Positions 48,601-62,113 of a stretch of DNA of 64,000 nt are shown here, one piece after another. Within the stretch, counting starts at the first letter, position 1. Every line of letters begins with the position of its first letter. The translations under genes were made by a program, and so were the position numbers. The DNA lies in contig VIIQ02000005.1 of NCBI GenBank assembly GCA_007449985.2, positions 868,001-932,000 of the forward strand, given 5' to 3'. This stretch comes from Desmodesmus armatus (lineage: Eukaryota; Chlorophyta; Chlorophyceae; Sphaeropleales; Scenedesmaceae). Below the pieces are notes generated by a model. It was not told where the DNA came from and made no database searches. It was given only the letters and a program-made list of their open reading frames with translations.

Positions 48601-51600
48601 GCCCTGGGTGTGCCAGCAGGGGTACCAACAGCACTGGATGGCGCTGACTGTGCTGCGGCGTTGGGCTCTGCTGCTGAAGCTGCCTGTTGGACCCCACCGG
48701 GGGTTGATGTAGCAGGGCTGCTGCCACGCTGTGGCCCTAGCTCTGGGCCTGCAGCTGATGCTGCAGGTGACGGTGCAGGACTGTCGTCACCGAACAGCGC
48801 TGCCAGCAAGCCGCTGTTGTCAGGTGCTGCTGCAAGTGGCGGTGAAGCAGCGTCGCCGGTCACAGCCGCGGGGCTGGGCGCAGCGGCTGAGGCTGCAGCA
48901 GCAGGAGAAGAGGGCACTGGTGCTGGTGCTGTGCTGTCCTCCTCCTTCAGGACCGCAGCAGTGTCTGTAGCCTCTGCTGGGGCAGCGGGCTCATCTGCTG
49001 CAGCACTCCTGCGGCGCTGCATTGAACGCGCCAAGGTCCGGCTGCCAAACACCGCCCCGGGCGACTGCTGCTGCTGCTGCCTAGGCGCCTCACCCTGCAG
49101 TGCAGCAGCCTGCTGGCGGCGGCCCATGCTTGGAGGAGGGCTGCTGACAGGGCTGCGCCGGACTGTGCGCCTGGCTGACTTTGCTGAACCTAGTGCTGAG
49201 GGGCTGGCCCAGGGCTGCTTTGTACTGCCCTTGCCTGCTGCTGCTGCTGCAGCTGTTGTCGTGCGGGTAGGCGTCACCCTACCGGGGCTGAGTGGCGGGG
49301 TCGTAGCAGGAGCAGGACTGGCAGCGCACGACCCAGGCTGCAGCTGCTCCAGCAGCAGCTGCGGCCGGTCTGTGGTGCATACTGGCGAACATCCCGCGCT
49401 GCTGTCGGAGCGCCGCCTGTTGGCCAGCAGCTTCTTGCGTGTGGGCGTGGCGTGTCCTAGGCTGCTGTTGGGCCTGACAGGGCTGGCCCGGGCCGCCTGC
49501 TGCTGCTCTCGCTGCTGCACAAACTCTGCCTGCAGGCTCTGCAGCCTCTCCATCATGCCTGCCAGCTCAGGCTTCATCTGGCCCTGCCGCCAGCGCTTTT
49601 CACGAGGTGAGGCCTCCTCACTGCAGGGGCGCTTGGCTGCGGCCCGAGTGGCCTCAACAGCAGCAGCTCCAGCATCACCTGCACCCACCGCAGCAGCACA
49701 CCCTGCTGGCGAGGGGGCTGGTGCTGGTGGATGTGCGCTGGTGGCCCTGAACAGCTTGGACCCCTGGGGCGTGAGGCCTGTGCTCTGCTCAACACTACAG
49801 CGAGGTGAGGCTGCTGCTGCCGCTGTATCTGGAGACTTGACGCTGCCAAGAGTGGCCATGTCTGGCACAGGGCTGGACAGCTGGGACAGGCTGCTCCGTT
49901 CTCTCTTGAACCTGTGCAGCATGACAGCAACATGACAGCAAGCTCATGACCCTGTGGCACTGGGGCGAGGAGGTGTGCTCAAGCCTTTCCATCTAGTGGG
50001 TCTGACCATGCCAGGCCTTTGAACAACATGTCTCACCACGCTCTGCGTTCAGTCTGCATACTCACTTGGCTGACAAGCTCTGCCTGTCCTGCTGCACTGT
50101 GAGGCAGTCATCCTCCTCCCCAGCCTCCTGGGGCTTGGGCCCACGCACGCCTTGCTGCAGCTCGCTGAAGTGGGACTTGAAAAGGTCCTTTACAACAGCA
50201 CCTGCAGGTGGCAAGCCGCAAAGCAGACAGACAGTGAGTATCAGGTGATGAAGCTGTGCAGGACAGGGCCTAACTAAACATGCCTATGTAGACTGAGGTT
50301 TCAGCATACTCTATGTGACCTGCATACCCCCCCCCCCCCGCCTTGTACAACAGGGGTGACAAGGCCCCTGTGGATGAGTGCTGACCATCCTGCCAGGCAC
50401 TCACCCTGCCCAGCTGGACATGGCTGTGCCTTGTCTGGCAGGTCAGGCTGCTGCTCAGCTGCCGCCAGTGGCTGCTCAGCCTGGCTGACACCTTCAGGCT
50501 CCTTGCCCACAGCCTCTGCTGCAGCTGCCACTGCCGCTGCCTCCTTGTTGAAGGAGCTCCCGTCAAGCCAGTTCCTGATGACCACCCTGTCAGCCCCACG
50601 GTGCCAGGGCAGGGCCTGCTGTGGTGCCGCCAAAGATGTGCTGCTGCTCGTGGGCTCAGCTGCGTCTGGGCCCAGGCTGGGTGGCACACAGCCTGCTGCT
50701 GCCTGTGCATCAGGAGTAGGCAAGCAAAAAACCAGCACAATTATCAGCACAATTCTCAGCACAACCACACGCCATAGCCGTCAGCACAACGCGTGGATTC
50801 GCTGCAGCTCTTGGGCAGCAAGACTATGCGCGATTATTGCTCTGAACAAGTTCGCAAGCACTGTGCCAACAAAGCGTCACTGTGCTGAGATGCTAGCTGC
50901 CTGCCCAGCACCTCCTCACCTGTGCACCAGGGTCGCTTATGGTCACTGCACCCTGCCCCAGGGTGTCACATGGCTGGCAAGCAGCTAGCCACTTGCTGAG
51001 CCGCTGCGGCTGCTGCTGCTGCGCATTGCCCCCCGCCCCCACACCACCCTCCGAGGCATGTGCTGCCGCTGTGCTGGCCGCTGTGGGAGAGCGCGCCCAG
51101 CGCGGCAGCTTGTCTGCAGACACCAGCGGCTTGCCCTGCTGGATGCGTTTCAGCGTGGAGCTAATGCCTCCCTCACTGACACAGCTGCCAGGCGTTGCCC
51201 TGCTGCCCAGAACCCCTTCACCCTGTTGTGCTGAAGGGGTCGCAGTGCCTGCAGGACTGGGTGGCACTGGGGAGGCTGCACACTGCCGACCCAGCAGCTG
51301 CGGGGACGGCATTTGGCAGCCTGCCTGCTCCTGCGCGTCAGCCACAGCTGCTGCGGCCGCCTGTAGCTGCTCAACCAAGCTGCGAGGCAGCCGCCACACA
51401 ACAATGCAGCCATCACCTCCCACAGACACCAACGAGCTGAGGTCTGGGCTCAGCGTTGCTGCAGCCACGTGCGCTGCATGGCCCCATGCGCGGTACAGCA
51501 GCTGACCTGTCTGGATGTCGTACAGGCGCACACAGCCGTCCGAGTGGCAGCATATGGCCAGGGCGCCACCAGGGTCCATGCAGAGCCGCACCACTTGGCC

Positions 51601-54600
51601 TGTCAAGTGCACAACAGACAACACACGCACACAAACACACCTCGACACCATGCTGTTGTATAGTACGATGACTGCTCACTCATCTGTGTCAGGTTCCTCA
51701 GCCAGGCAACAGCGTGCATGCACAAATATCATCGTAAGCAGGCTGTGTTGAATTCAGCTGCGTTCCGAATCTCACCAGCGCCGACCTCTGGCTGTATGGA
51801 GCGCAGGACACTGCCGCTGGCAGGGTCCCACATGCGCATCACCCCGCCCTGGTCTGCCGTCAGCACGTATGCATCCAGGGGGTCTACCACCAGGTCAAAC
51901 AGCAGGGTGTGTGCCAAGGTCTCCTTGTGCTGCTGCTTGTAGCCGTACGCACTGTAGGCACCGGGGCTGCTGCCAAGCACCCTGGACAGCGGCAACAAGA
52001 AACGGTGGTTGGCGCTGTCAGTCTGTCATTTGCCACACAGTATGAGCAAAAACCCACATTGTTGCCACGCACAGAGCCGGCTGCGCATGTTCACGTAGCG
52101 TAGCTGCAGAGCTTTGGCCTTGTCTGCTGGCCACGTCACGTGAGCAGTACAGTCCGTCCTCCCGCACCTGAAGATGATGCTGTGGTCAGCACCACAGCTG
52201 ACGAGGCCCCTGCCGCCGGATGTGAACCGCACAGCTGTCACCTCAGCCTGGTGGTCGTCCAGGGTCTCCACAAGACGGAAGCCATTGTGCGCATCGTAAA
52301 CGTGTACGAGCATGTCGCGGCTTCCCGACACCGCAAAACCCTTTCCGTCCTTGCTGGCGCTGCTGCTGTTGCTGAGCCTGCCACTGCCTGAAGCTGCTGC
52401 AGGAGCGCTGGGTACCGCAGGTGGTGAGAAGTCCAAGCAGAGCACGTCGCTGTCATGAGCCTCCTGCACAAAGAGGAGCTGCAAGGTGGCGATGTCATAC
52501 ACATGCACGTTGCCAGCTGTGTCCCCAGCTGCCAGCATGCTGCCGTCCTGACTAAGGCGCATACAGCGCAGCTGCACTCTGCTGCTGGCAACTGCCTGTG
52601 CCTGGCTGCTGCTTGCCTCACTCGGTAATCCTGCAGGGACAAGCAGACACATGGACGACACAATTACATTGGTGCAGCAGACAACAGCTTTGCACCCACA
52701 GGCAGCAGCATAAGGGCGTAGCTTGTGCCCGCCACTTCAGGCAAGGCTCTGCTCAGTGCATGCCCGTGCACACACCAGACACAAGCCAGTCACCTGTAAA
52801 GATGGAGCACAGCGGCTTCTTGATGCCAGCAGCCTGCGTCATGTCCCAGAAGCGGATTGTCCCGTCTGTGCCGCACGTGGTACACCCCGACAGCATTTGG
52901 CTGCTCTCCTCAGCACAGCTGTCGGGGGCTGTGCAGGACACGCTGAATGGCCGCACGTCCCAAATGGCGCCAGTGTGGGAGGCAAAGGAGCGCACAGGCT
53001 GGATCTGCAGGCAGGCAGGAATGCAGCACACCTAGTAAGCTGCTTTCTGACATTAACCCCACCAGCACACAGCGCATCGTGGAAGCCAAACACAGCTAGT
53101 GACGTCCATGGCTCCGCTCAATGTCGACACACACCCACAACAATCCCACATCAAGCCGTCTGCTGCAACACGCTGTCTGTTCATGCCTGTCAAAGGCCTC
53201 ACCTGCGCCAGGTTCTTGATGTCCCACAGCACCATCTGATGGTCAGCATACACCACCATCAGCTCATTGTCTGCACGGCTGCCGCCCCCAAACGTGCAGG
53301 CGCGTGCGTCGGCAAACTCGCTGCTGGGCGCCGCAGCTGCAAGGACATGCAGGACAGTCTCTTCGTGAGAGGTGAGCTGCCCAAGATACTGGGGGTCAAT
53401 GCATGACACAAGTGCATGTCAATTTTGTACAGGTTGTGTTGCATAAGGCTTGCATTATCGGCAGTGCAGCAGTCCATCCCATGCGTGCAACACAACAACG
53501 CGCAGGAGCAAACCCTGTCTGCAACAAACCTTGAGGACTCAAGTAGGGCAGGTTGGCCTTGAACTGCAGGCTCTTGCTGGCAAACAGCCGCACCACTCCT
53601 TTCGAGCAGGCACAGGCCACCTGCTTGGGGGTGGCTGCAAGCCCAAAGGCCTCTTGAACCTGCAGCATGTCAGCGTCCCAGCCTTGATCAACCACCAGTG
53701 GGTCCACAGCTTGCGCACCCCTAGTTGTTGGCTAGAGCTACCGTGCCAGCTGCAAGGGTGGCCGTAACCTTGTGGCAGTGCAATGCGTACAGGCAACTTC
53801 CTTGCGGTAGTGCCCCACCTGCAGGTTGATGGACCTGTCCACAGTCCTGCCGGTGGAGCGCAGCAGCAGCAGGGTGCCCTTGTCTGTCAGAGCATACACG
53901 CCGTTGCTCCCTGCAGGCTGGCCAGGCGCGCAGGGCGCCAAGCGCATGTCCACAAAGTTGGCCTGTCGCTGCTGCTTCAGGTTGACCTGCCGGGCTGTCA
54001 AGCTGAGCCCGCTGCATGCTGCGTCCCCGTTGCTCGCCCCGTTACTGGAGGACTTTCTGCGGTTCGGGCGGGGGCTGGCCCAGCTGAGAGACCATGACTG
54101 CATGCACCGGCAGAGCAGCAGGTTTACCATGTCAAAAGTGAAAATGGCAGGTGGTGCAAGTACACTCCTGGACTGCTGGCACTGGGTGTGCGTATAAGCA
54201 CCTGACAGGTGAGGTTTGCTATGCCCTGGTGCGGCTGTGGCATGAAAGTTCTCGCCCGGCTGCTTACCTTCAGTGAGGCTTTACCGGCTGCCAACACATG
54301 GCTGCTGTCCTCTGTGAAGACAACACTGCTCAAGTGGTCGGGTGAAGCCTTCTGCTTGCACATCAAGCTGCCCGTGTGCCAATCCCTGCAGCAACACAGC
54401 ATGGCGTCAAGGCCACAGCCCAGTGAAGTTGCATGCTGCTAATGTACACAATCTCCCTGGATTTTCTGGGGTCAGCACATGTTCCTACTGCTGCCAGCCC
54501 CATGCAAGCTGTGTCTGCTCACCAAAGGCATAGCTGGCCATCAGCCCCACAGCCTACTGACGCCAGCAGCTTGCCTGCAGGGCAAGAAGAAGGCCACACA

Positions 54601-55215
54601 CAAGGTAGTGTTTCAAGGCTGTGTGTACGTTGGCCTGCACTGTACAGCACATGAGACTCCGCGTGCACTCAAGGTGGCACCCACATTGACCCCTCCCCCC
54701 TCTTACCATCAGGCGAGAAGCACAGCTGGCTGACTGCGCTTCTGTGGCCCTTCAGTTCCTGTGCACACCGACCACTGCTGACATCCCACACAAGGACTGT
54801 GGGGTTGTTGCCGCTCTCCCCTGCTGCCAAGTAGGTGCCACAGCATGACCACGCCAGGCACTGCAGTGGCTGATTGCTGGTGGTTGAGCGCAGCAAGTGC
54901 ACCTGCTCATCGGTGCTTGCATCATGAATCACAGCAAAACTGTTTGCTGCAGATGCCACCAGGTGGTCTGCTGTGGGGCAGGCTGCGACCACTGCTTTGT
55001 TGGGGGTTGAAAGAGCATGTACTCCATGGGCTTGAAGCTGTGATACCACCTGCAAGCAGCCACTCACCACAGTCAGTCGATCGCAAGCCAACTTCTTGCA
55101 ACAGAGTCCTGCAAGGAGGCCATCCTGGCAACATGAGTAGCTGAAATATTCAGCAACAGCAGTGATGCTGGAGCTCTGGGGTTGGGAGGCTGCTTGCCTG
55201 TGGCGAGGAATTCAT
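45698..55215 (-). CDS. WDR62/MAPKBP1-like WD40-repeat protein
   Basis: At least fifteen exons. The N-terminal ~900 residues form two WD40 propellers matching the animal MAPKBP1/WDR62 family in order: CGTYLAAGESGNNPTVLVWD, KLLASVGCGADGQLCLWDWH, SSVVFTEDSSHVLAAGK, CACSKGVVRLFASKSLQF, ELMVVYADHQMVLWDIKNL, HTGAIWDV, GTDGTIRFWD, LAAGDTAGNVHVYDIATLQL, EAHDSDVLCLDFS, GSRDMLVHVYDAHNGF, LVSCGADHSIIFR and SVGGDGCIVVWRLP. The family acts at spindle poles, basal bodies and as a JNK scaffold in animals. A long Ser/Pro/Ala-rich region follows (main exon 49911 to about 47350), then coiled-coil-like text (LQQRLQQEVLHTINELHATI). Checked junctions include 52630-52168, 51981-51776, 51599-50920, 50702-50405, 50201-50066, 46769-46202 and 45981-45698. 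Unresolved: the first exon (ATG 55215 needs a GC-AG intron), a few propeller junctions near 53.4-53.7 kb, and a frame break near 47.35 kb. Confidence 0.85.
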
Positions 55216-55966
55216 ACGATTGACATGCGTGGCGACGTTAATGGTCAGCAACGCTCCACTCCAGTCACTGTTGCTGCTGCTGAAGCCGATCACAGACGAC
55301 GTCGGTGTATCACAACGCCAGAGATTGATGAGCTTGATCAGACGTATCAGATATTGCACAACGGGCTGCACGGCATCAGCAAACTAGTACCAAACCAGGT
55401 GGTCGGAGCTGTCAAACCGTTTGAAGTCTTGTCAGTTAAACGAGGGAATTCCTTTACATTTTTCACTTGCTGTTTGCTTGTGTGTGCTGACCACTTTACC
55501 AGTTGATGCTGCAGCTGGACAAGTCCCGCCCCTAGTCTCCCATTCCCCTGGCCCACACAACCCCCCAACCCCACCCCCACAACTGATGCCCCCCCCCCTG
55601 CCGTCCACAGACAGGTGCTCAAACTTGCAGACAGCTGGCAGTGAAGGTTACACAAAGACCAACAATTCAAATCAGGCAATCAAAAAGGGTCCAACAAGAT
55701 GCAAGAGGGGGGCTTGCCGCAGCTGTTCACCCATGAGATATTACTCTGAGAGCCACTGATGCTGGACGCCACCAGCACCCAAACAAAATACCAACACCCT
55801 TGCAGCGCAGACACAAGGCTGCAGCCCAACAACCAGACGATTGTGCGATGTGCTGCAAACCAATACCAACGGTGTGCTTTGCCACCGAGCCTGTGCAGTG
55901 TGTATGACACAACATGTACAACCAATTCATACCTCGACACGTCCTGACCGCTCCGTGGCACCCGCG
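55216..55966. other. Intergenic: C2 gene 3' flank and WDR62-like promoter
   Basis: About 750 bp between two minus-strand genes. A TGTAA (minus strand) at 55648-55652 could end the C2 coiled-coil transcript. No gene is supported. Confidence 0.4.
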
Positions 55967-58900
55967 TCAGTTGACAGCGGTAGCCGTCACCATGTGCTGC
56001 TGCTTCATGCTCTCCTGGGCCTTGAACAGCTGCCGCTGAGTAATCAGTTGCTGCTCCTTGACCTGTGCCAGCTCCAGCTTGGCAGCCACCAGCTCCTGCA
56101 TGTTCATGGGGTGGCATGGGCGGCACAAAAGTGAGATGACTGGTTCGCTCCCTGACCTGCCTAGCAACAGCATCAAAAATGTGTTTGACACCGTCTGCAC
56201 TGCTGCAGACCAGCGACAGCTGCAGCAACCCCGGCAAATGTATGGTGTCAGCTGCTGCCTGCCAGTGAAGCCCCCCCCTCCCCCACACGTGCCTGCACCC
56301 ACACCACAGCAGGCCTTGCCCTCCAAACCCCATCCTCCTGCTGCCGCACCTGCATGAGGAAGTCGGTCTCGGCCCTGATGGCTGCCTCAATAGCTGCCTC
56401 CTGGTCAGGGTTGGCTGCGGTGGCCTCTGACGAGCGCTCTTGCTGCAGCAACTGGACCTGTGCAAACAACAGCAGCGACACCACTCTCAGGCCAACAGTT
56501 ACGTGTGATATCTGCCAAGCAATGGGCGAAACCATATGTGCATGCAAAACACCGCCTCACCTGCAGATCCGTTGCTGGCTGCGCCACTAGGTGGCATGTC
56601 CTGCGCCCCCCCCCCCCTCTCGCTCAGCCACTCTCACAAGGCGCGTTACCTCTCGCCTCTCAACATAAGCCTGGCCTTGCTGGCTGCAACCCAGCCAAGC
56701 TCCCTCATCACCACCCAGCTGCCCCTCACCTGCCGCTGCAGCTCCACCACCTGCCTCAGTGTGCGCCTGAGCTGTGCCTGCAGGTACTCCACTTCCTCGC
56801 TGTTATTGCGCAGCCCTGAAGCCTCCTCCTGGGCGGCTGCCAGCTGGGCCTGCAGGGAGGCCACATCACTGCTGCCATCACGCAGAGCTGCAGCATCCTC
56901 CTGAGCCTTCACAAGATCAGCCTGTGTGGACACACAAGGACACAGATACACGCATGAAACAAGCACACATGCAGGAATCCAAGTTTCTAGGTGTGCCTGT
57001 GCAAGCAGTGTTGGGGCACCTGCCGGCTGCATGGTTCATGGAGATGCATGGAGATGCAGCAGAGGTGCACCCTGACGGGTGCATGGCGCCGCAGGTAGTA
57101 CCAGCATGCAGTTCGGAGCCTGCTGCCACACACAGTGGCACGTCGGAGCATAGCTGCATGTTGTGCCAGCTGGAATCTAGTCGTCAACTCATGGACAGCT
57201 GATCACTGGAGTTGCTACGCGGTGTTGGGGGTGGGAAGCAGGTCACAGTGTCCGACACCCCTGGGCTGCTCACCTGCAGCTGCTCAATCTGTGCCTTGCT
57301 GTTTCTGTCCATCAAGCCCAAGGCTGCCAACACTTCAGCCCTGTCAGCCAGGACAGCGTCCAGCTCGTCACGCACAGCAGCAAGCTCATGGGCCAGCTGA
57401 GCCTCCTTGCCAGTGCTGGACTCCGTGTATGCACGAGCCTCAGCAGCCTGCAGACAGCAGTTTGACAAAAGCACATGACTGCACAGGTACATTTCAGCAC
57501 TGTGTTGACTGCACCAGCACGCCCCCACCCCCACCCCCACCCCCAAAAGCAGGCCATGCTGGTGCTGCCACATGTTGACCCACAAACAGGTCTTACCAGG
57601 CATGTCACACCTGCAGCCACAGGCCTGCTGCTCACCTCGGAGCGTGCAGCTGCTGCAATAGTTGCCTGCTCTGCCGCCTTCTTCTCCGCGGCATGGGCAT
57701 TGTCCTCAAGCTGCTTGGCCAGGGCCACCTGGCTGTCCAGGCGGTCCTGCAGGGCCTCGAGGTCAGCAGCCTGCACACACACCGCACAACGGCAGGCACA
57801 TCAGCATGCAAGGCAGTGCAGGCAAGTCATGTGGTGCCTGCAGGTGTTGTGCACAAGGGATGGTTTGGAAGCAAGCCAGTGACATGCCAGTGGGAACAGC
57901 AGAAGATGATCAGCTGGAACAAATAAGTCGCGTGCTGGGAACCTATTTACAAAACTGCAGCATGCCGTGCAGCTGCAAGCACCACTCCTTAGTCATATTC
58001 GCCCTTTCAAGGCCCATCGCTTGTTCCTCCCCACCCCTACAGCCCCACAGCCCTCTCACCATCTTCTGCCGCTTGGTTGCCTCCTCCTGCGTCTTGGCCA
58101 CCTGCTCCACGAGCTGCCGCTCCAGCTGGTGCACCTGGATCTGCAGCTTGTACGCAGGCATAGGCGACCCGCCCTGGCTGGACCCCTCAAAGTCCTCGGC
58201 AGCGTCCATAAACTCGGAGCCGGAGCGCACAGACCTGCTGTCCAGCTGCTGCTGCCGCAACTTCTCCAGCTGCTGCTGTGTGGCTGTGAAGGCCGCCTTG
58301 ACGGTCGCATGCTCAGCCTGCAGATCGTCCAGCTGCTGCTGCGACTCCTGCAGCTGAGCCGAGGCCTCGCGCAGCTGCGCCACCTCATCTTCCAGGCTCT
58401 CTGCTAGCGCCCTCACGCGACCGTGTTCGTCCCGCAGGGCGTTCAGCTCCGCTGCGGCTGCAGCAGCTGCGGCAGCACCGCCAGCGGCACCCGCTGCTGC
58501 TGTGGCGGCCGCCGCCTTCGCCTCCTTTGCATGAGCCTCCTTCAGCTGCTGCAGCTCCTGCTCCAGGCCCTCGGTGCGCTGCACCAGCCCCTTCAACCTT
58601 GCGATCTCCTGCTCAAACGCTGCTGACGCCGACTGTAGCCGCGAGTGCTCGGCGCGCAGCTTTGTTAGCTCAGCGTTGGCAGCAGCGTTTGCAGCAGCGG
58701 CGGCGTCCGGGGTCCCCGCTGCCCCTGAGGTTGACGCAGACCTGCCAGCTGGTGGCTCCCTCTTGGTGCTGATGGTCAGGCCATGACTGAGGTCCCGTAA
58801 GTCGTTGCTGTCGGACGTCCTGCTGTGCCTGCGGGTGGGCTTGGTGTCGACCATAGAGAACACGCCGCCCCCATGGGGTGAGCCCGGCGGCGTGCCCTCG

Positions 58901-61303
58901 TACCTGAAGCGCGGCGGCGGTGTCATCGAGCGGCCTGTTGCGGCTGGATGCGCTGCGCCTGCCTCTGCAGCTGCTGCCACTGCGGTCATCTCCTTGAGGC
59001 GCTTGGCATCCAGGTAGTGCTGCTTGCTCATCTCAGCCATAGCCTGTTTGACCGTGCCCAGCTCCTGCTCAGTTGCAACCTGCGCGCACAGAATATGGAC
59101 CATGCAGACCAGCGTCAAGCCGGGAAGGTTGAGCTGCACATTCATCCCCATTGCAGGGAAAACGTTGGCTTACCACACTTACATGTAAGAAGGCAAAGCG
59201 CAACCTATGTGTGTGCGCCCCTTCGGGACACGCCTGCACAGTACAATATGCAGGGGTAGAGCCACGGGTAGAGCATGCTCACTGGGTAGAGCATGCTCAC
59301 TGCCCCTGATGTCGCCAGCTGTATACAACAAGCGCCGAACTTAAACCATCGACCACCACAGCCACTGCAACTCAACAGACACCAATAAACCCACCAACCC
59401 ACCCGCACAGCCATCCACCCACCTTCTCTGCATGTGCTGCAGCCAAGGCCTCCTCCAGCAGGCTGATCAGCTTCTTCTCACTCGCTGCCCCGCTGTCAGC
59501 ATACAGCGCAACCAGCTCCTCCGTGCTCAGCACACCATTGCCAAACACACCCCGCAGCCGTGGCCATGACGCAGGCATGCCGCCCTGGCCCTGCCCCATC
59601 ATGATCCCAGAGCTGCGAGGGGACATGGCAGGACTCATCATACCCGACGGTGTGTACACACCCGAGGGCGACAAAGAGCCCGTGCTGAACCTGGTGTGCC
59701 GCTGGTCAATGTACTGCTGCTGCTGGTACACAGGCATCGGCACCTCAGCACCGCCCGCTGTGTTCCAGCTCTCATGCGGGCCCATGGGGGCTGCACCCAT
59801 CTGCGGTGGGTGGTGCTGGTGCTGGTGCTGGTGCTGGGGGTGCGGTTGGTGCTGGCGCTGCTGCTGCCATAGGCTTTTGTAGTCACTCCACGCATTGGCC
59901 TGCTGCCCTGGGGGCCCTTGAGGTCCAGCACCAGAATGCTGCTGGTGCAGTTGCTGGTGTTGCTGGTGCTGCTGCGCCACAGGCTGGCCCAGCACGTTGA
60001 GCGCCACACCGCCCTGCCTGCTGCTTGCCCTGGAGTCCGACACCTGGCTGCCAGCAGCCACTGCTGCCTGCTGCGCCGCTGCTACTGCAAAGGCACTCGG
60101 CTGCATGGAGCCAGAGGGGCTTGGGCTGGGATTTACACTGCCCATGCTGCTGCGCAGGCCCTGCGGTGGCGGCGACTGCCCTGGCCCTGTGAGCTCCGCC
60201 AGCTCTGCTGTCAGCTGCTGCATGGCCTGCTTCGCTAGCGACACCTTGCTGGTGACAGATGCCAGCACCACATCGGGCTCCTCCCCACTCTGCCCGCGGC
60301 TCAGCTGCTGCTGCGAGGACGCCCTGAGGTTGCCTGAGGGGCCCCGCTCGAGGGCCGCTGTGGAGTAGGGCAGGCTGCGTGGCGGGGTGATTGAGCGGCG
60401 GCCGTCTATAGAGCCGTTGGAGCGGTAGCTGCCCGCCTCGGACAACCGCCGCTGCATGCTGTTGGACTCGGAGATCCTGCGGCTGTAGGGGAGGCTGCCA
60501 GGCTCGTTTGAGTACCGCCGGTCACCCGTATCAACCATGTGCTGTATGCCGCCTGCGCTGCGAGCCCCTCCGGCGTCTGATGTGCGCTGTGGGAGGGGCG
60601 ACACTGCCCGCCCTGCTCTGCTGCGGAGGTAGCTGCCTGAAACTTGAGTTTGAAGCGCAGGCGGCCCGCTGGCTGGCCTGCGAGGTTCCTGAGCTGCGCT
60701 GTTGCTGCATCCCTGCCTGACAAGCGGACCCTGCAGCCAGCCAGCACAGCAGCAAGGAAGCTTGTGAGATGCATACACACTGCTACACAAGCCATCATGT
60801 TGCCGAAAGTGGGCCACGTGAGAGACAGCATGAGGATGAACAGCTGCATTGCAGCATAGCTATGAAAGCCTGCCGCGCACCTCCCCTGCATGCACCATTA
60901 GGCCATGGAATGCAGTTCCGCCCGCATGTGCAGGTGCTGGAGCTCTCCTGCACCCTACTGGTGATGATCTGCAGTGCCTGCAACACTCCACTACAGCCTG
61001 GCATGTGAGCAGGCGGTAGCCACCTCACCTGCTGAGGTCAATCAGCCCCTCTGCAATGATGCCTTTGGTCATCTCATCCTTTATCACAGCCACTGCTGCT
61101 GTCTCATCCAGCAGCTCAAACTTGTGGGCCGTGTTCCAGTGTGGATTCGTGCCATTCTGCAGGCAGGGCTTGCTGCGGCTGCGCTGCTTGCCGCATTCGA
61201 TGATGTAGTAGGGCTGCTGCACGCCTGCTGTGACGATTTTGTCGAGCTCCTCAGCCCCTATCACCAGGATCTTGAGGGTCCCAGGGGTGCTGAGGGTGCC
61301 CAT
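55967..61303 (-). CDS. C2-domain protein with long coiled coils
   Basis: Eight exons: 61303-61029, 60730-59423, 59079-58060, 57770-57636, 57447-57274, 56921-56730, 56457-56350, 56095-55967, about 1,113 aa. The N-terminal ~125 residues are a C2 domain: GTLKILVIGAEELDK, YYIIECGKQRSRSKP, NGTNPHWNTAHKFEL, then AGRLRFKLKF across the first intron. Such domains bind membranes or proteins; the usual run of calcium-binding Asp is not evident. A Ser/Arg/Gln-rich region follows, with repeated RRSITPPRSLPYS-like text that suggests proline-directed phosphorylation. From about residue 570 on, the protein is mostly coiled coil (LRAEHSRLQSASAAFEQEIA, LEALQDRLDSQVALAKQLED). Introns in the coiled-coil part are all phase 0. 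Exon 2 contains an apparent one-base frame break just after the C2 domain. I cannot name the family; a cytoskeletal or trafficking scaffold is an inference. Confidence 0.75.
59266..59301 (-). repeat. 18-bp tandem doublet in a C2 gene intron
   Basis: gggtagagcatgctcact occurs twice in a row in the intron between exons 2 and 3. Confidence 0.85.
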
Positions 61304-62113
61304 CACGTCGGCACACCTGCACCAATGGTCAGCGGGGTTGAAGGCATACTGCGCAAAGATCTTCCCTTCCTGAGTATCTAAACTGATCAAGCAAGCGTGC
61401 CATCAAACATGTATTGCCTGAGGGGCCCGCTAGAGAAATGCACACACCAAATGCAGCGAGGCCCACAATGTGCTGTGGAACACGCGCCTTTGACGCCCAT
61501 GGCTGACCTACACAATGGGGCACCCCATATGCTTCCAGCCGATGCAGATCTTTCCCTACCTGCTCAGCTCCTGCTGTGCTGCTATCACCCGTTCATGAAT
61601 TCAAGGAACTGAACACCATCAACAGTGCCAGTGTGCTGCTGTTCCGCTGCCTGCTCACACTTGGCCCCGTTCCGCAACGGCTGTCAACACTTCACTCTTA
61701 AAGGGCTGTGATCAGCTTCATACAGGCTGTTGCGAGCTTATGTTCGACGGGTGACTGTGGAAGTGCCCAAACGCAGCTTGTTTGCCAAAGAGCCTTTAAA
61801 TGAACAACTACACTCTACGTCGAGGAAATGTGAGCTGTCTTCGGACTAGTCGAGTGGTGTGAACCACCGTTGAGTTGGCCAATGTGTTCAGTTGTGTTCG
61901 GTTCCCTGGTAGCTCATCCCCACAGTTTGGTAAGTTTCAAGCACACCCAGATACCACACTGCAATATGATAAGTGGACGCAAATCACACTCCTTGGCATC
62001 GTATCTGCCTGCCACTGCCAGGCTGGCTTTCACCAGGGTGGAATAGTGATCACCAGGCTGGTGGAATAGTGATAGCTGTCTGCTGGCAGCCTGCCATGCC
62101 TTGACCCAAGCTA
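61304..62113. other. Intergenic: BCS1-like 3' flank and C2 gene promoter/5' UTR
   Basis: About 810 bp. An acceptor-like gtgcag lies 12 bp before the C2 ATG, so a 5' UTR intron is possible. An imperfect doublet of caccagg...tggaatagtgat lies at about 62030-62071. No gene is seen. Confidence 0.4.

Noticed and set aside
48193..49935. Plus-strand open frame of 580 codons
   Set aside because: Shadow of the Ser/Pro/Ala-rich exon of the WDR62-like gene; GC-rich low-complexity codons leave few stops on the other strand.
61304..61390. Upstream extension of the C2 protein (ISLDTQEGKIFAQYAF)
   Set aside because: It has no ATG start and is followed by an acceptor-like site before the ATG at 61303; treated as UTR or intron.
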